A stretch of 43,002 bases of DNA from Sedimentitalea xiamensis (GTDB lineage Bacteria; Pseudomonadota; Alphaproteobacteria; Rhodobacterales; Rhodobacteraceae): NCBI RefSeq assembly GCF_030164465.1, contig NZ_JASNJE010000037.1, forward strand, positions 1-43,002. Reading direction: 5' to 3'. A program made the translations under genes and the position numbers. The notes under the pieces are model-generated. The model made no database searches, had not been told where the DNA came from, and saw nothing but the letters and a program-made list of their open reading frames with translations. This document shows positions 8,864 through 17,516 of the stretch, in pieces. The number at the start of each line of letters is the position of its first letter. The first letter of the stretch is position 1.

Positions 8864-10272
8864 CAATAGATCACCACATCTCGGTCCACGAGCACCGTTA
8901 CGCCGGCGCCCTGGTCCACGTAGATCGTGGGCGCGATCGACACCTGGTCGGCAATGACCGAGCTGGTCGCATCCGCAAGGTCTTCGCCGATATTCTCCAG
9001 CACCTCGATTGTGACCTCGTCCTGCGCCTGTTCGGACGCGATGGAGGGGGCCGCCCCGATGATCGAGATGAGTGCGGCTCCCCCGAAGCGTTCAGCGAAC
9101 TTTGTGTCCACGAAACCGGTGAGGCCCGAGCGGCCGAGCGGGCCGCCACCGACGGCAGCGATGTTCATCGAGGTTCCATCGGGCGTGAGAATCCGCGTCC
9201 AGAGGACCAGGATGCGTTTCTGGTTCACCTCGATGCCGGAGCGATATTGCCCGAAGAGGCGTGAACCCCTCGGGATCAGGACCCGGTCTCCGGAGAAGGC
9301 GGGAACCGGTTCGGACACCACAGCTACGACATTTCCGGGCAGATCGCTGTTGATCGCCGTCTGGAGGGCGGCCTGGATGACCGACCCTTGCACTAGGGTC
9401 CGGTCCGGGAACGCCATGCGGGAAGCTTCTTCGACCTGAAGCGGCCGTGCGGCGCGCTGAAGATAGGCCTCGTTTTCGTCGATCGGTGCGCCCGGGTTTG
9501 CCGCGCCCGTGCCGGCCGGGCCGGACGGCGCGACGGTTCCGCCGCGCCCGTCTGCGAATACGATGGCAGGGGAGCGGATCTGGGCGGTCAGGAGTTCCGC
9601 CGCTTCCCGTTCAGCCTCGCGTAGACGTTCTGCTTCCTCTTGCCGGCGCCGTTCTTCGAGCAGTTCCTGGTCCTCGATGAGGAAATTTTTCTGAAGTTCG
9701 GCTTCGAGGCTCTTCCGCTGCGCCTGTTCGGCCTCGAGCAAGCTCTGGAGGCTCGCAAGCTTCGCATCGTTTTCACGTTCGAGTGCGGTCAGGTCGCGCT
9801 CGCGTTCCGCGACTCGTTGTTCCAGTGCGCCGGTCTGAGAATTGAAAGCGGCGCGCAGATCGCGGACCGCCGCCTGGATCTCGGCATTGCGCTCGGACTG
9901 GCTGGCAGCCAGGGCCTCGCGGAGCCGGGCGATCTCATCGAGTACTTCGCGGGAGGGTTCCGGGGGCGGGACATCGGGAACTATCAGGGCGTCTTCCACG
10001 GCGATCAACGCGTCATTGACCCGCTGTGCGGCTTCATCCGGCGGAAATTCCAGCCGCCCGCCGCCCGGTTGTCCGTCCTGGAAGGGGTCGACCTCGGAAG
10101 TTTCGAGCGGGCCGGAACCGTCCTGCCCCGAGCTGGCCAGCCAGAAGGCGACAGCGGCACCGCCCAGCCCGAGCGCGAGGGCCAGGGCGCCGACCCCCAT
10201 GCCATGGGCGCGGGACTTTTTCCTGCCATTGCTGAAGGTTTCGAGGCGTTTCTGAAGATCGGGATCCGCCAT
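8863..10272 (-). CDS. virB10: VirB10 (TrbI-like) type IV secretion core protein
   Basis: A 469-residue envelope-spanning core-complex subunit that links the inner-membrane ATPases with the outer-membrane pore formed with VirB7 and VirB9. It has a short cytoplasmic N-terminus and one membrane helix (about residues 25-47, VGALALALGLGGAAVAFWL). A proline-rich and coiled-coil periplasmic stalk follows (about 80-225, many E/R/A heptads). The C-terminal TrbI domain includes LVQGSVIQAALQTAINSDLP, ILIPRGSRLFGQYRSGI-like and GRSGLTGFVDTKFAERFG segments. The coiled coil is longer than in the Agrobacterium protein. The ATG at 10272 lies two bases after the virB9 stop. Confidence 0.93.
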   Translation of the reverse strand: MADPDLQKRLETFSNGRKKSRAHGMGVGALALALGLGGAAVAFWLASSGQDGSGPLETSEVDPFQDGQPGGGRLEFPPDEAAQRVNDALIAVEDALIVPDVPPPEPSREVLDEIARLREALAASQSERNAEIQAAVRDLRAAFNSQTGALEQRVAERERDLTALERENDAKLASLQSLLEAEQAQRKSLEAELQKNFLIEDQELLEERRRQEEAERLREAEREAAELLTAQIRSPAIVFADGRGGTVAPSGPAGTGAANPGAPIDENEAYLQRAARPLQVEEASRMAFPDRTLVQGSVIQAALQTAINSDLPGNVVAVVSEPVPAFSGDRVLIPRGSRLFGQYRSGIEVNQKRILVLWTRILTPDGTSMNIAAVGGGPLGRSGLTGFVDTKFAERFGGAALISIIGAAPSIASEQAQDEVTIEVLENIGEDLADATSSVIADQVSIAPTIYVDQGAGVTVLVDRDVVIY

Positions 10273-10274
10273 GA

Positions 10275-10994
10275 TCAGTTGCTCACGTAGATCGTGGACC
10301 GGTCGCGGGCGACACACAGCGCCTCGTCCCCGATGCGGAGGGTCCAGTAGTCGTTGACCCCGAGCACCCGGACGGTGTTGCCGATCTGGGTCCAGTTGAC
10401 GGTGCGTTCACGGCCCCGATCATCGGCCTTGAAGATCGTGGGTTGCCGTCCGTTCTCGGGGAAGGTGAAGTAGGTATGGCGCTCGTCGTCATAGACCGTG
10501 GCGGGACGGAAATCGCTTTCGCCCGAGACGAGATAGGCGTAGTTGCGCGGAGCCACAAACCCCTTCGGTCCACCGCCGGTCGCGCGCCGCGCGTCATCGG
10601 GATACTTGAACCGCACCTCGAAGAACATGCCGGTCCGGTTCGGGATCGATCCTTCGCGCAGATGGAAGGAATAGATCCTGCGATTGGTGATGACGGTCAT
10701 GTTGGTGGAGGCACCGCTGACATGCGGCTTGATGGTCAGCACGTTGCCGAGCTCGGGGATCGGATCGACCTGGAAACTCTCCGTGTCCCCGACGATGACC
10801 GCCTCGAACCGCTCGCCGCGCCCGAAATGGATCGTCGTCGAATGGCGCAGATCGGTCTCGATCCGGAAGACCTGGTTCTCGTTGTAGATGGCATGGCGGA
10901 TGCGGATATCGAGGGGACCGCCCTGGGGCGTGGTCTCGGCGAGCAGGATGGTCGGCGATGCGCAGGCGATGAGCAGGGAAGCGAGCAGTCTCAT
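10275..10994 (-). CDS. virB9: VirB9 (CagX-like) type IV secretion outer-membrane core protein
   Basis: A 239-residue periplasmic protein with a signal peptide ending ILLA-E. With VirB7 and VirB10 it builds the outer-membrane core. Family motifs are present: RIRHAIYNENQVFRIETD near the N-terminus, HFGRGERFEAVIVGDTESF in the first beta domain, and the C-terminal NYAYLVSGESDFRPATVYDD and ERHTYFTFPENG segments that bind VirB7 in known systems. Length is slightly below the Agrobacterium VirB9. It begins five bases after virB8 and ends two bases before virB10. Confidence 0.93.
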   Translation of the reverse strand: MRLLASLLIACASPTILLAETTPQGGPLDIRIRHAIYNENQVFRIETDLRHSTTIHFGRGERFEAVIVGDTESFQVDPIPELGNVLTIKPHVSGASTNMTVITNRRIYSFHLREGSIPNRTGMFFEVRFKYPDDARRATGGGPKGFVAPRNYAYLVSGESDFRPATVYDDERHTYFTFPENGRQPTIFKADDRGRERTVNWTQIGNTVRVLGVNDYWTLRIGDEALCVARDRSTIYVSN

Positions 10995-10999
10995 ATTGG

Positions 11000-11656
11000 T
11001 CAGTCCTCGAGGGTTTCGGCATCGACTCGATAGGAGGTCACAACAAAGCCGAGCGGGTTGGCCCAGACGTCCTGCAGGCGCTGACGGGTTTCGGGGCGGA
11101 AGTCATAGGCGAGGGTGGCGACATAGGGCCGGGTCACCGTCCGGGTGTCGCGTTCACGGCGCAGCGTCCGGGTGAAGCGGACCTGGGCGACACCTGGTTC
11201 GATCTGGTTCACCGACCGGATCACAACGTCGATCTTCGCCGCGCGGCCGTAGACGCTGATCGGATAATCCGGGTTCGACGAGGACCAGAGATCGCGCAAG
11301 GTACGGGCGGCGTCGTCCTCGGAGCGGTCGAGGACCGCGTTGATGCGGCTCTCGCCATCGGTGAGATCGTAGGTCTCCCGGTCATCGACATAGGCCACGA
11401 GATTGGCCTGGATGATGGCGTCGCTCTCGTCGAGCGTGAGGGCCGCGACCTGGGCCACGCGATCCATCTCTCCGGTCTCCTTGTCGACGACAACCACGAC
11501 GGTCTCGACGGTTTTGAGCGGAAAGAGTGTGAGTGCGCCAAGAAACCCGGCGAGACCGACGATGACGCCGGCCGCGGCGATGAACCAGGCGAAGCGCTCC
11601 CGCCGCCTCGGCCCAAAGATGAAATCCGCCTCGAACGCATCCCGATCCCGGTTCAT
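11000..11656 (-). CDS. virB8: VirB8 inner-membrane assembly factor
   Basis: A 218-residue bitopic inner-membrane protein needed to nucleate the secretion channel. A short cytoplasmic N-terminus is followed by one membrane helix (about residues 20-45, FAWFIAAAGVIVGLAGFLGA) and a periplasmic NTF2-like domain with TLDESDAIIQANLVAYVDDR, YPISVYGRAAKIDVVI and VRFTRTLRRERDTRTV. The ATG at 11656 is used; a TTG three codons earlier overlaps the virB6 end. The gap to virB6 is five bases. Confidence 0.92.
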   Translation of the reverse strand: MNRDRDAFEADFIFGPRRRERFAWFIAAAGVIVGLAGFLGALTLFPLKTVETVVVVVDKETGEMDRVAQVAALTLDESDAIIQANLVAYVDDRETYDLTDGESRINAVLDRSEDDAARTLRDLWSSSNPDYPISVYGRAAKIDVVIRSVNQIEPGVAQVRFTRTLRRERDTRTVTRPYVATLAYDFRPETRQRLQDVWANPLGFVVTSYRVDAETLED

Positions 11657-11661
11657 GTCTA

Positions 11662-12690
11662 TCAAGCCTGGTTCTGGCCAGCGCCGCGGAGCGCCTTGGT
11701 GCGGGCCAGGAGCGCGCCTGGCGTGGTCCGGATCGCCTGACCGGTCCGGACCACGCCACCGCTCGTCGCGCGCCGGAGTTCAAAAGGTGTCATGCCGGTG
11801 GCGAGCCGCCCGACGCCGCCGGCGCCGTATTCTCCGGTATTGATGACGCCGCGCCGCGCGAGCCCGGTCAGGCCGATGGCGTTAGAGGCAATGGCGACCA
11901 CCCCGCTCAGGTTCGAGGCAATGGAGGGAACGGCGGCCATGATGCCGGCGCTCAGGATCAGGATCACGAGGAAGGGCAGGATGAGGCTGATGGTTTGAAC
12001 GCTGCCGGGATCGGTGGACGCATCCCCGATATTTTCGGCAATCGCGACGATGATGCCGGCGGCGCCGGCGGCCGCGACGGGCATGAGCGCGTAGCCGATG
12101 GTGGCCCGGCTCCAGGACTCAAAGAGCGACTGGGTCGGTTTGAAGAGCGACGCCAGGATCATGAAGGGCGCGATCACGATCATGAGGGTGAAGACGATCT
12201 TGCCGTAGGCGATGATTCCGGCGGTAACCGCGGCAAAGACGGCAGAGAGCACGAAGAAGATCGCGCCGAGGACGGCGCCAAACACCCAACCCGCACGGTC
12301 GCCGATCGCGTCGCCATAGGCGGTGATGCGGTGCACCATCCGGTCGAGGCTCTCGTAGACACCGGCCTCGTCGCCACTATCGGTTAGATCGAGTACGGCC
12401 GCGCCGATGCTGTCGGGAACGGCCGTGGCGATGTCATAGATAACCGAGAAGTTGGCCCAGCTTTGCGCGAAGAGTGAGACGAGGATAAATTTCATCCCGA
12501 AGGCGAAGCCGCTGCCGAATGTCATGGGGCGAAGCTGCACGACGACATTGATGCCGATAAGAATTAGCAGCACCACGCCACCCGCCGAGATCACGTCGCC
12601 CACGACGCCTGCGCCATCGGCAAAGCCCGATTCCGCAACCGTGTCCACCGCATCATCGACCTGGGAGAGGATATCGCGGATGATCCCCAT
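11662..12690 (-). CDS. virB6: VirB6 (TrbL/VirB6) polytopic channel protein
   Basis: A 342-residue inner-membrane protein with about six hydrophobic helices, among them VVLLILIGINVVV, FGAVLGAIFFVLSAVFAAV, KIVFTLMIVIAPFMILASLF and ISLILPFLVILILSAGIMAA. The TrbL/VirB6 hallmark is the central pair of helices with the APFMILASLFKPTQSLFESW segment. It forms part of the inner-membrane translocation platform. The C-terminus is a basic cytoplasmic tail. The ATG directly follows the stop of the upstream gene (TGAATG). Confidence 0.92.
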   Translation of the reverse strand: MGIIRDILSQVDDAVDTVAESGFADGAGVVGDVISAGGVVLLILIGINVVVQLRPMTFGSGFAFGMKFILVSLFAQSWANFSVIYDIATAVPDSIGAAVLDLTDSGDEAGVYESLDRMVHRITAYGDAIGDRAGWVFGAVLGAIFFVLSAVFAAVTAGIIAYGKIVFTLMIVIAPFMILASLFKPTQSLFESWSRATIGYALMPVAAAGAAGIIVAIAENIGDASTDPGSVQTISLILPFLVILILSAGIMAAVPSIASNLSGVVAIASNAIGLTGLARRGVINTGEYGAGGVGRLATGMTPFELRRATSGGVVRTGQAIRTTPGALLARTKALRGAGQNQA

Positions 12691-13092
12691 TCAGGGACTC
12701 TCGCAGGCAGCAGCACGCTCAGCTTCAAGCGCATCCGCTGTGATGCGCAGGTCGGAGGTGTCGAAGGGGCGGAGGGGGTCGTCGCTGGCAATGAATTTCG
12801 CGCCCTGGTTCACGACTTCGTCCCAGGTGATCTCCTGGATCACGCAAGTGCATTCTCCGGTTTCTTGCCAGTGTCGTGCCGCGAGTATGCGCAGGATGGC
12901 GCGGTAGCCGTTCCGGATATATGCGGTCTTCGCAAGCTCCCTCGGAGGCCTGGGTGCAACGCAGTCTGCTGCCTGCACGTCCGGTTGAGCCATGCTGCCA
13001 AAGCTTTGTCCGTTGTCGAGGGCCTGGGTAAACCCCGGGTTTGCAGCGGCTGTCAGCAAGAGCCCGAGGGCGATATCGATCCGTCTGATCAT
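12691..13092 (-). CDS. Unknown secreted cysteine-containing protein in the virB operon
   Basis: A 133-residue protein with a signal peptide (MIRRIDIALGLLLTAAANPGFTQA). The mature part carries four cysteines: ADCVAPRPP, a paired ECTC motif and a C-terminal AACESP. That suggests disulfide bonds in the periplasm. It lies between virB5 and virB6, where other VirB systems may carry small exclusion or VirB7-like proteins, but it has no lipobox and I do not recognise the family. Its ATG overlaps the virB5 stop (ATGA) and its stop touches the virB6 start, so it is tightly coupled and is likely a true component or assembly helper. Confidence 0.75.
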   Translation of the reverse strand: MIRRIDIALGLLLTAAANPGFTQALDNGQSFGSMAQPDVQAADCVAPRPPRELAKTAYIRNGYRAILRILAARHWQETGECTCVIQEITWDEVVNQGAKFIASDDPLRPFDTSDLRITADALEAERAAACESP

Positions 13093-13853
13093 TCTGGTAC
13101 CTCCATGGAGCGGAACTTTCGTTCAGCGGCCAGCGTTGCCGCATCGACCACGCCGAGCTGCCCGGCACTCACGCCCTGAGCTGCCTCGAGCCGCCAGATC
13201 TGCGTGAGGATGATACCAAGTTCGGCGCTGACGCGGGTGTTGAGATCGACCGCAGCCTTCAGCCCTTCCTGATCGTCGATAAGCCCGACCATGGTTTGCA
13301 GGCGATCGAGGCTCGCCCCGGCCTCCGTGTGGGCTTCCTGGGCCGCGACGGAGAGCATGGCGCTGGCCCCTGCCGCGGTGGCGATGCGCCTGTCGGCTGG
13401 TTCGTCGGAGTCAGACAAGGTCTTCAGCGTATTTGCGTCCATCCCGGACCCTTCGAGCGCGGCCTTGACCTGACGTTTCAATTCCGCACCTGGATTGAAC
13501 CCGGAGAGAAAATCACCTTCTGCCAGGGCGCGCGCGGTCTCGATCGGCGTCGTCAGCTTGCCTTTGAGACGCTGGAAGTCCTTGACCGTGGCATAGAGCT
13601 TGCCAACCCCGCTGCTCTCGATCAGGGATGTGAGTTGGGCCTCCAGATTGAAGAGCTGCTTCACCTGGGTTTCGAGCTCTTCCTTCATCGTGACCAGCTG
13701 CTCGAGCTGAACATTGAGATCCCTGGCCATGTGTTCGATCTGCAGGACGAGTTGGCGCATCTGTTGCCCGTCAAATGTCGGAACCCCCTGGGTCAGGGCG
13801 GGGGATGTCGTGAGTGCGAGCGCGGCCGTGACGCCGAGCAGGAGCGGTTTCAT
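13089..13853 (-). CDS. virB5: VirB5 minor pilin
   Basis: A 254-residue exported protein with signal peptide ending ALTQG. It is a mostly helical VirB5-type minor pilin, expected at the pilus tip and in contact with recipient cells. Helical segments include IEHMARDLNVQLEQLVTM, ELETQVKQLFNLEAQLTSL and the C-terminal DLNTRVSAELGIILTQIWRL. It ends in KFRSMEVPE, almost the same ending as the neighbouring hybrid protein (FMTMEVTE). Start and stop overlap the genes on either side by four bases (ATGA), so translation is likely coupled. Confidence 0.85.
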   Translation of the reverse strand: MKPLLLGVTAALALTTSPALTQGVPTFDGQQMRQLVLQIEHMARDLNVQLEQLVTMKEELETQVKQLFNLEAQLTSLIESSGVGKLYATVKDFQRLKGKLTTPIETARALAEGDFLSGFNPGAELKRQVKAALEGSGMDANTLKTLSDSDEPADRRIATAAGASAMLSVAAQEAHTEAGASLDRLQTMVGLIDDQEGLKAAVDLNTRVSAELGIILTQIWRLEAAQGVSAGQLGVVDAATLAAERKFRSMEVPE

Positions 13854-14956
13854 TCGGTTACCTCCATGGTCATGAAGCCCCTCTCCTCGATCCGGTCCAC
13901 CGCGAGATACTGCGCCTGCGCCGCCGCGCGGGTTTCGTTTGCCGCAATCAGCCGGAGACGGAGAGACAGGATGCGTCCAATCTCGGCCCGCGCATAGGTG
14001 TTGATCTCGATTGCGGCCTTGACGTCCGGCTGCGCGTCGATCTGCCGGATGATCGCGGCCAGGCGGTTCACGACGTGCTCGGTCGTGGCATGGGCATCCG
14101 CCGAATAGTAGAGACTGGCGTCCGAGATGTTCGAATATTCGGCGAGCGCCATGTCGACCGGAGTCAGCGTGCCGAGCGCATCGGCGCCGCCGATCACGGC
14201 AAGGTATTCCCCCATGAAGTGCGTGATGTTGCGCACGTAGCCCTGGGTTTCCGGGAAGGGCGGGACACCGCCATATTCCCGCACCCGGCCGGGTCCGGCA
14301 TTGTAGGCGGCGAGCGCATGGGGGATGCTGCCGAAGGTGTCAAGCTGGGTGGTGATATAGCGCGCACCGCCGCGGAGATTGTCGATGACGTCATGGCGGT
14401 CGACCCCCAGATCGGCGGCGGTGCCGGGCATGAGTTGGGTAAGTCCATAGGCGCCAGCGGGGCTTTGGGCGGTGATGCTGAACCGGCTTTCCTGCTTGAT
14501 GAGCGCCTGGAAGAGGCAGCGCCACTGGGTCGGCGAAAGCCCGGCCCGGGCCACCCCCGGAACGCCGGCATACTCGCCCGCGACCCGGACGATCATCATT
14601 TCGATGGTCTCGCGGCCCTCGCCGAAGAGGCGGCTGTCCATCGAGCTCGTGTCCCGGGGCGGATAGATCTCCGGGGCCGGGAAGCCGGCATGGGTTTCGA
14701 GCGCGTCGATGTCAAAGCCGTGCCCGGTGATCGCGGTGGTCATGTCTTCGAGAACGCGGAGCTGTTCGGCCTGAACCCGGGCAAGCTCGGTCCCCGTCGA
14801 CAGCCGGTCCCGCTGTACACCCAGATCCTTGCCCAGGGACTTCAGGAGCGTGGCGAGCTGCGCAATCCCGGAATTATCCCGGGTCGGCACACCCTGCGCC
14901 ACGGTGGGCGGCGCGAGACCGCAGAACGCCGCGGATATGATAAGCCAGCGTTGCAT
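13850..14956 (-). CDS. VirB5-like protein with an embedded lytic transglycosylase domain
   Basis: A 368-residue exported protein of unusual build. Residues 1-20 are a signal peptide. Residues 20-100 resemble the N-terminus of the adjacent VirB5 (AQGVPT against TQGVPT, then long helices). Residues 136-245 are a full SLT domain with catalytic E156 in IKQESRF, the GAYGLTQLMPGTA motif and AYNAGPGRVREYGG. Residues 285-368 again match VirB5 (AIEINTYARAEIGRIL against AVDLNTRVSAELGIIL, same MEV ending). It would cut peptidoglycan while held in the secretion apparatus. The ATG at 14956 overlaps the lipoprotein stop (TGATG). A VirB5 duplication followed by domain insertion is the simplest origin. Confidence 0.85.
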   Translation of the reverse strand: MQRWLIISAAFCGLAPPTVAQGVPTRDNSGIAQLATLLKSLGKDLGVQRDRLSTGTELARVQAEQLRVLEDMTTAITGHGFDIDALETHAGFPAPEIYPPRDTSSMDSRLFGEGRETIEMMIVRVAGEYAGVPGVARAGLSPTQWRCLFQALIKQESRFSITAQSPAGAYGLTQLMPGTAADLGVDRHDVIDNLRGGARYITTQLDTFGSIPHALAAYNAGPGRVREYGGVPPFPETQGYVRNITHFMGEYLAVIGGADALGTLTPVDMALAEYSNISDASLYYSADAHATTEHVVNRLAAIIRQIDAQPDVKAAIEINTYARAEIGRILSLRLRLIAANETRAAAQAQYLAVDRIEERGFMTMEVTE

Positions 14957-15150
14957 CACTCCCGCATCACCGGTTCGAACCGGCATTCCAAAGCAAGATC
15001 AGGTGGGGTCGGTGAGATGCCAAGTGGCGAGGCCGGACTGCGCGAGACCACCGTCTGGCCGCCCTTCCCGAAACAGGGCGAAGTCCTTTCGGTGTAACGT
15101 GCACAGCTGGCGAGCCCGAGGGCGATGAGGATCATGGTTGTCAGGCGCAT
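14956..15150 (-). CDS. Small lipoprotein, VirB7-like by position and type
   Basis: A 64-residue lipoprotein: MRLTTMILIALGLASC carries a proper lipobox (LASC) that predicts acylation of C16. The rest is short and polar, with two more cysteines (SPCFGKGG and ALECRFEP). VirB7 proteins are small lipoproteins that anchor VirB9 in the outer membrane, and no other candidate exists in this operon. The position after virB4 is unusual but known for rearranged operons. The start at 15150 overlaps the end of virB4 by 10 bases; the longer open frame is internal to virB4. The family link is inferred from type and place, not sequence similarity. Confidence 0.7.
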   Translation of the reverse strand: MRLTTMILIALGLASCARYTERTSPCFGKGGQTVVSRSPASPLGISPTPPDLALECRFEPVMRE

Positions 15151-17516
15151 GCGTGTCTCCAGAACTTCGGGTTGGTTCGCCAATCGGCCCCGACCAGTGC
15201 CTCGCCGGTCCGCCCGCCACCCAGGATCGGGAGCAGGGGGCCAAGGGCGGAAAGATCGAGATCGACGAAGAGGCTATCGTCGGCGGAACGCACGAGCGCG
15301 ATTCTCTGACCGACGGTGGGTTGGGTGAGGAGCGCAGCCTCCTTTTCGGAGACCCGCAGGAATGCGTAATCCTCTGGCGTGGCCCGGTCGTTGGGGAACA
15401 GGATTTGGGTGGGAACGGTTTCGACGATGGTCTTGCCGACGCGGGTGTCGCGCAGCTGGCTCGGATATTGCGTCATCATGATCACGACACAGTTCATCTT
15501 GCGGAGCGTCACCAGCCAGTTTTCCAGCCGCGCCCCGAAATAGGGATCGTCGAGAAGTTTCCAGGCTTCATCGAGCACGATGAGGGTAGGGCGGCGGTCT
15601 TCCACCACCCGTTCGATCTGGCGGAAAATGTAGGAGAGCACCGCCATGCGCTCCGTGGCCATGTCGAGGATTTCGGTCATGTCGAAGCCGACGATGTCGC
15701 CCTCAAGCGCGAGCGCCGGTCCGGCGGTCGGGGCAGCGAAGACCCAACCGTAGCGACCGCCCGGCGCCCATTCCGCAACCCGCGCCTGGAGTTCTCCGCC
15801 ATCGTCGAGCGACCGGAACAGGGTCTCGAAACTCTCGAAAGTTTGCAGCGACGTTCCGGCGTCTGCGTTCTGGCGCACCGCCGCCTGGACATGGCGGGAC
15901 TGCTCGCCTGTGAACGCCCTCTTGGTGGCGAGAAGCGTTCCGAGCCAGTCCGAGAGCCAGGCGCGGCCGCGTTCATCTATCTCCGTTGCAAGCGGGTTGA
16001 GTCCAGTCGGCACACCTGCCCGTACCTCGTGGTAGATGCCGCCGAGGGCCCGCACCGCCATCTCGAGGCCTCGGTCCTTGTCGAAGAAAAAGAGCCGCGT
16101 TCCGACGCGTTGCGATTGGGCTGCGAGGAACGCGGTCGTCAGCGTCTTGCCGGTCCCGGTGCGTCCGAGCACGAGGCTGTGCCCGACGGTCGGCTCCTTG
16201 GCCGCATCGCCGGCCTCGTGGAAGTTGAATAGGTAGCCCAAGGTCCCGACACTCGGCAGCACCGTGATCGGAGCGCCCCAGGGGCTGTCTGCGCCGCCGC
16301 GCCCTTCCACCGATCCATGCAGGGCCGCGAAGTCGGCGAAGTTCACGGACGAGATCGGCGTGCGCCGCGCCCGGTAGCCGAAATTCCCGGGGTGCTGCGC
16401 GAAATACGTGGCCTTGAGCGCCATCCTCTCGCGCACGATCACGGCCATGATCTCCTGGCCTGCCCGCTTGATCTGCGCCGCGGCCGTTTCCAGCAGCGCG
16501 CGGCTTTGGGCGTAGACCGCGAGGGAGAGGTGATGATTGCCGAAGGCGATCCGGCCGGCCTCCTGGTCGTCGGCGGCGATGGCCAGTTGTTCGCGCAGGG
16601 AGACGGCCGCATCGTCGGAGGCCTGCATCTGCCGGATGATCCGCTGGATACGTTCCGCCATGATGTTGGTCGGGATCGGCGTGAAGGAATTGGTGAGCAC
16701 GATATCGAGTGGCAGGTCGAGCCCGTCGAGCAGCGTGACATCGGTGAGCGCGGGGTAGGACTTGATGCTGAAGAGCGCGCCAAAGCGGCGCGCGCACGTC
16801 ACGGCGTCGGTGACGACGATGGTGTCGCCCTCGAAGGTCGCCCGCGTGTCGGAGAGTGCATGCGCGAGGGGCAGAGCGCTCCGACCTATGGAAATGGGGA
16901 CGAATCGGCCCGAGCTGAGCGTGTTCAAAGCCCCGAGCCATGCACCGCCATCGATATCCAGGCGGGTCGGCCGGGCGGCGGCGAGCGCGACTTCGAAGAA
17001 CCCTGTGACCTCGTTCAGTTCCCGGAGCCGTGCGGCGCGATCCTTCACCCAGGCCCGGGTGGCGAAGCGGCGCAGGACCGGAAGCCGCGCCGAAAGATCC
17101 GGGCGCCGCAGGATCGTCAGATAGAGTTGCGGCTTCTTCGGCCACAAGTCGTCAATGTGATGTTGCCAGCGGCGGTCGATCTCGGCGGCGAACCCGTCCC
17201 CCTCGACGGGGCGCAGGCGCAAATCCTGCGGCACCGAGATCCGGTGGACATAGAAGCCGAAGAGATCGCCGGTCTGTGCGACGATCGCGGCCACGGCGCG
17301 GCGCAGGGCGTCGAGGTCGCCGTCTGGCGTCGTCATCGGATTGAGACCGTCGAGCCGCAGCGTCGCCATCAGGTCACCCTCGCGGGTGATCAGGACGTTC
17401 TTCGCGGCCACCGCGAAATAGGGCAGGTGTTCGGCGAGATGGCTTTCACGCGAAAAGTCACGGCCATCGGCGGCGAGAAGGGCCGGGGCAATGTGCCGGG
17501 TTCCGTCAGGCGCCAT
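15141..17516 (-). CDS. virB4: VirB4 (CagE/TrbE) secretion ATPase
   Basis: A 791-residue ATPase, the largest conserved component of type IV secretion, acting at the inner membrane in pilin dislocation and substrate transfer. The N-terminal CagE_TrbE_VirB domain covers about residues 1-390 (LITREGDLMATLRLDGLNP). The C-terminal domain has Walker A GRTGTGKT (about 450) and Walker B LIVLDEAWKLLDD (about 650), then a VVIMMTQYPSQL motif. The ATG at 17516, MAPDGTRHIAP, is used because the open frame continues upstream only as a shadow of virB3. It overlaps virB3 by 11 bases and the lipoprotein gene by 10. Confidence 0.95.
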   Translation of the reverse strand: MAPDGTRHIAPALLAADGRDFSRESHLAEHLPYFAVAAKNVLITREGDLMATLRLDGLNPMTTPDGDLDALRRAVAAIVAQTGDLFGFYVHRISVPQDLRLRPVEGDGFAAEIDRRWQHHIDDLWPKKPQLYLTILRRPDLSARLPVLRRFATRAWVKDRAARLRELNEVTGFFEVALAAARPTRLDIDGGAWLGALNTLSSGRFVPISIGRSALPLAHALSDTRATFEGDTIVVTDAVTCARRFGALFSIKSYPALTDVTLLDGLDLPLDIVLTNSFTPIPTNIMAERIQRIIRQMQASDDAAVSLREQLAIAADDQEAGRIAFGNHHLSLAVYAQSRALLETAAAQIKRAGQEIMAVIVRERMALKATYFAQHPGNFGYRARRTPISSVNFADFAALHGSVEGRGGADSPWGAPITVLPSVGTLGYLFNFHEAGDAAKEPTVGHSLVLGRTGTGKTLTTAFLAAQSQRVGTRLFFFDKDRGLEMAVRALGGIYHEVRAGVPTGLNPLATEIDERGRAWLSDWLGTLLATKRAFTGEQSRHVQAAVRQNADAGTSLQTFESFETLFRSLDDGGELQARVAEWAPGGRYGWVFAAPTAGPALALEGDIVGFDMTEILDMATERMAVLSYIFRQIERVVEDRRPTLIVLDEAWKLLDDPYFGARLENWLVTLRKMNCVVIMMTQYPSQLRDTRVGKTIVETVPTQILFPNDRATPEDYAFLRVSEKEAALLTQPTVGQRIALVRSADDSLFVDLDLSALGPLLPILGGGRTGEALVGADWRTNPKFWRHACA

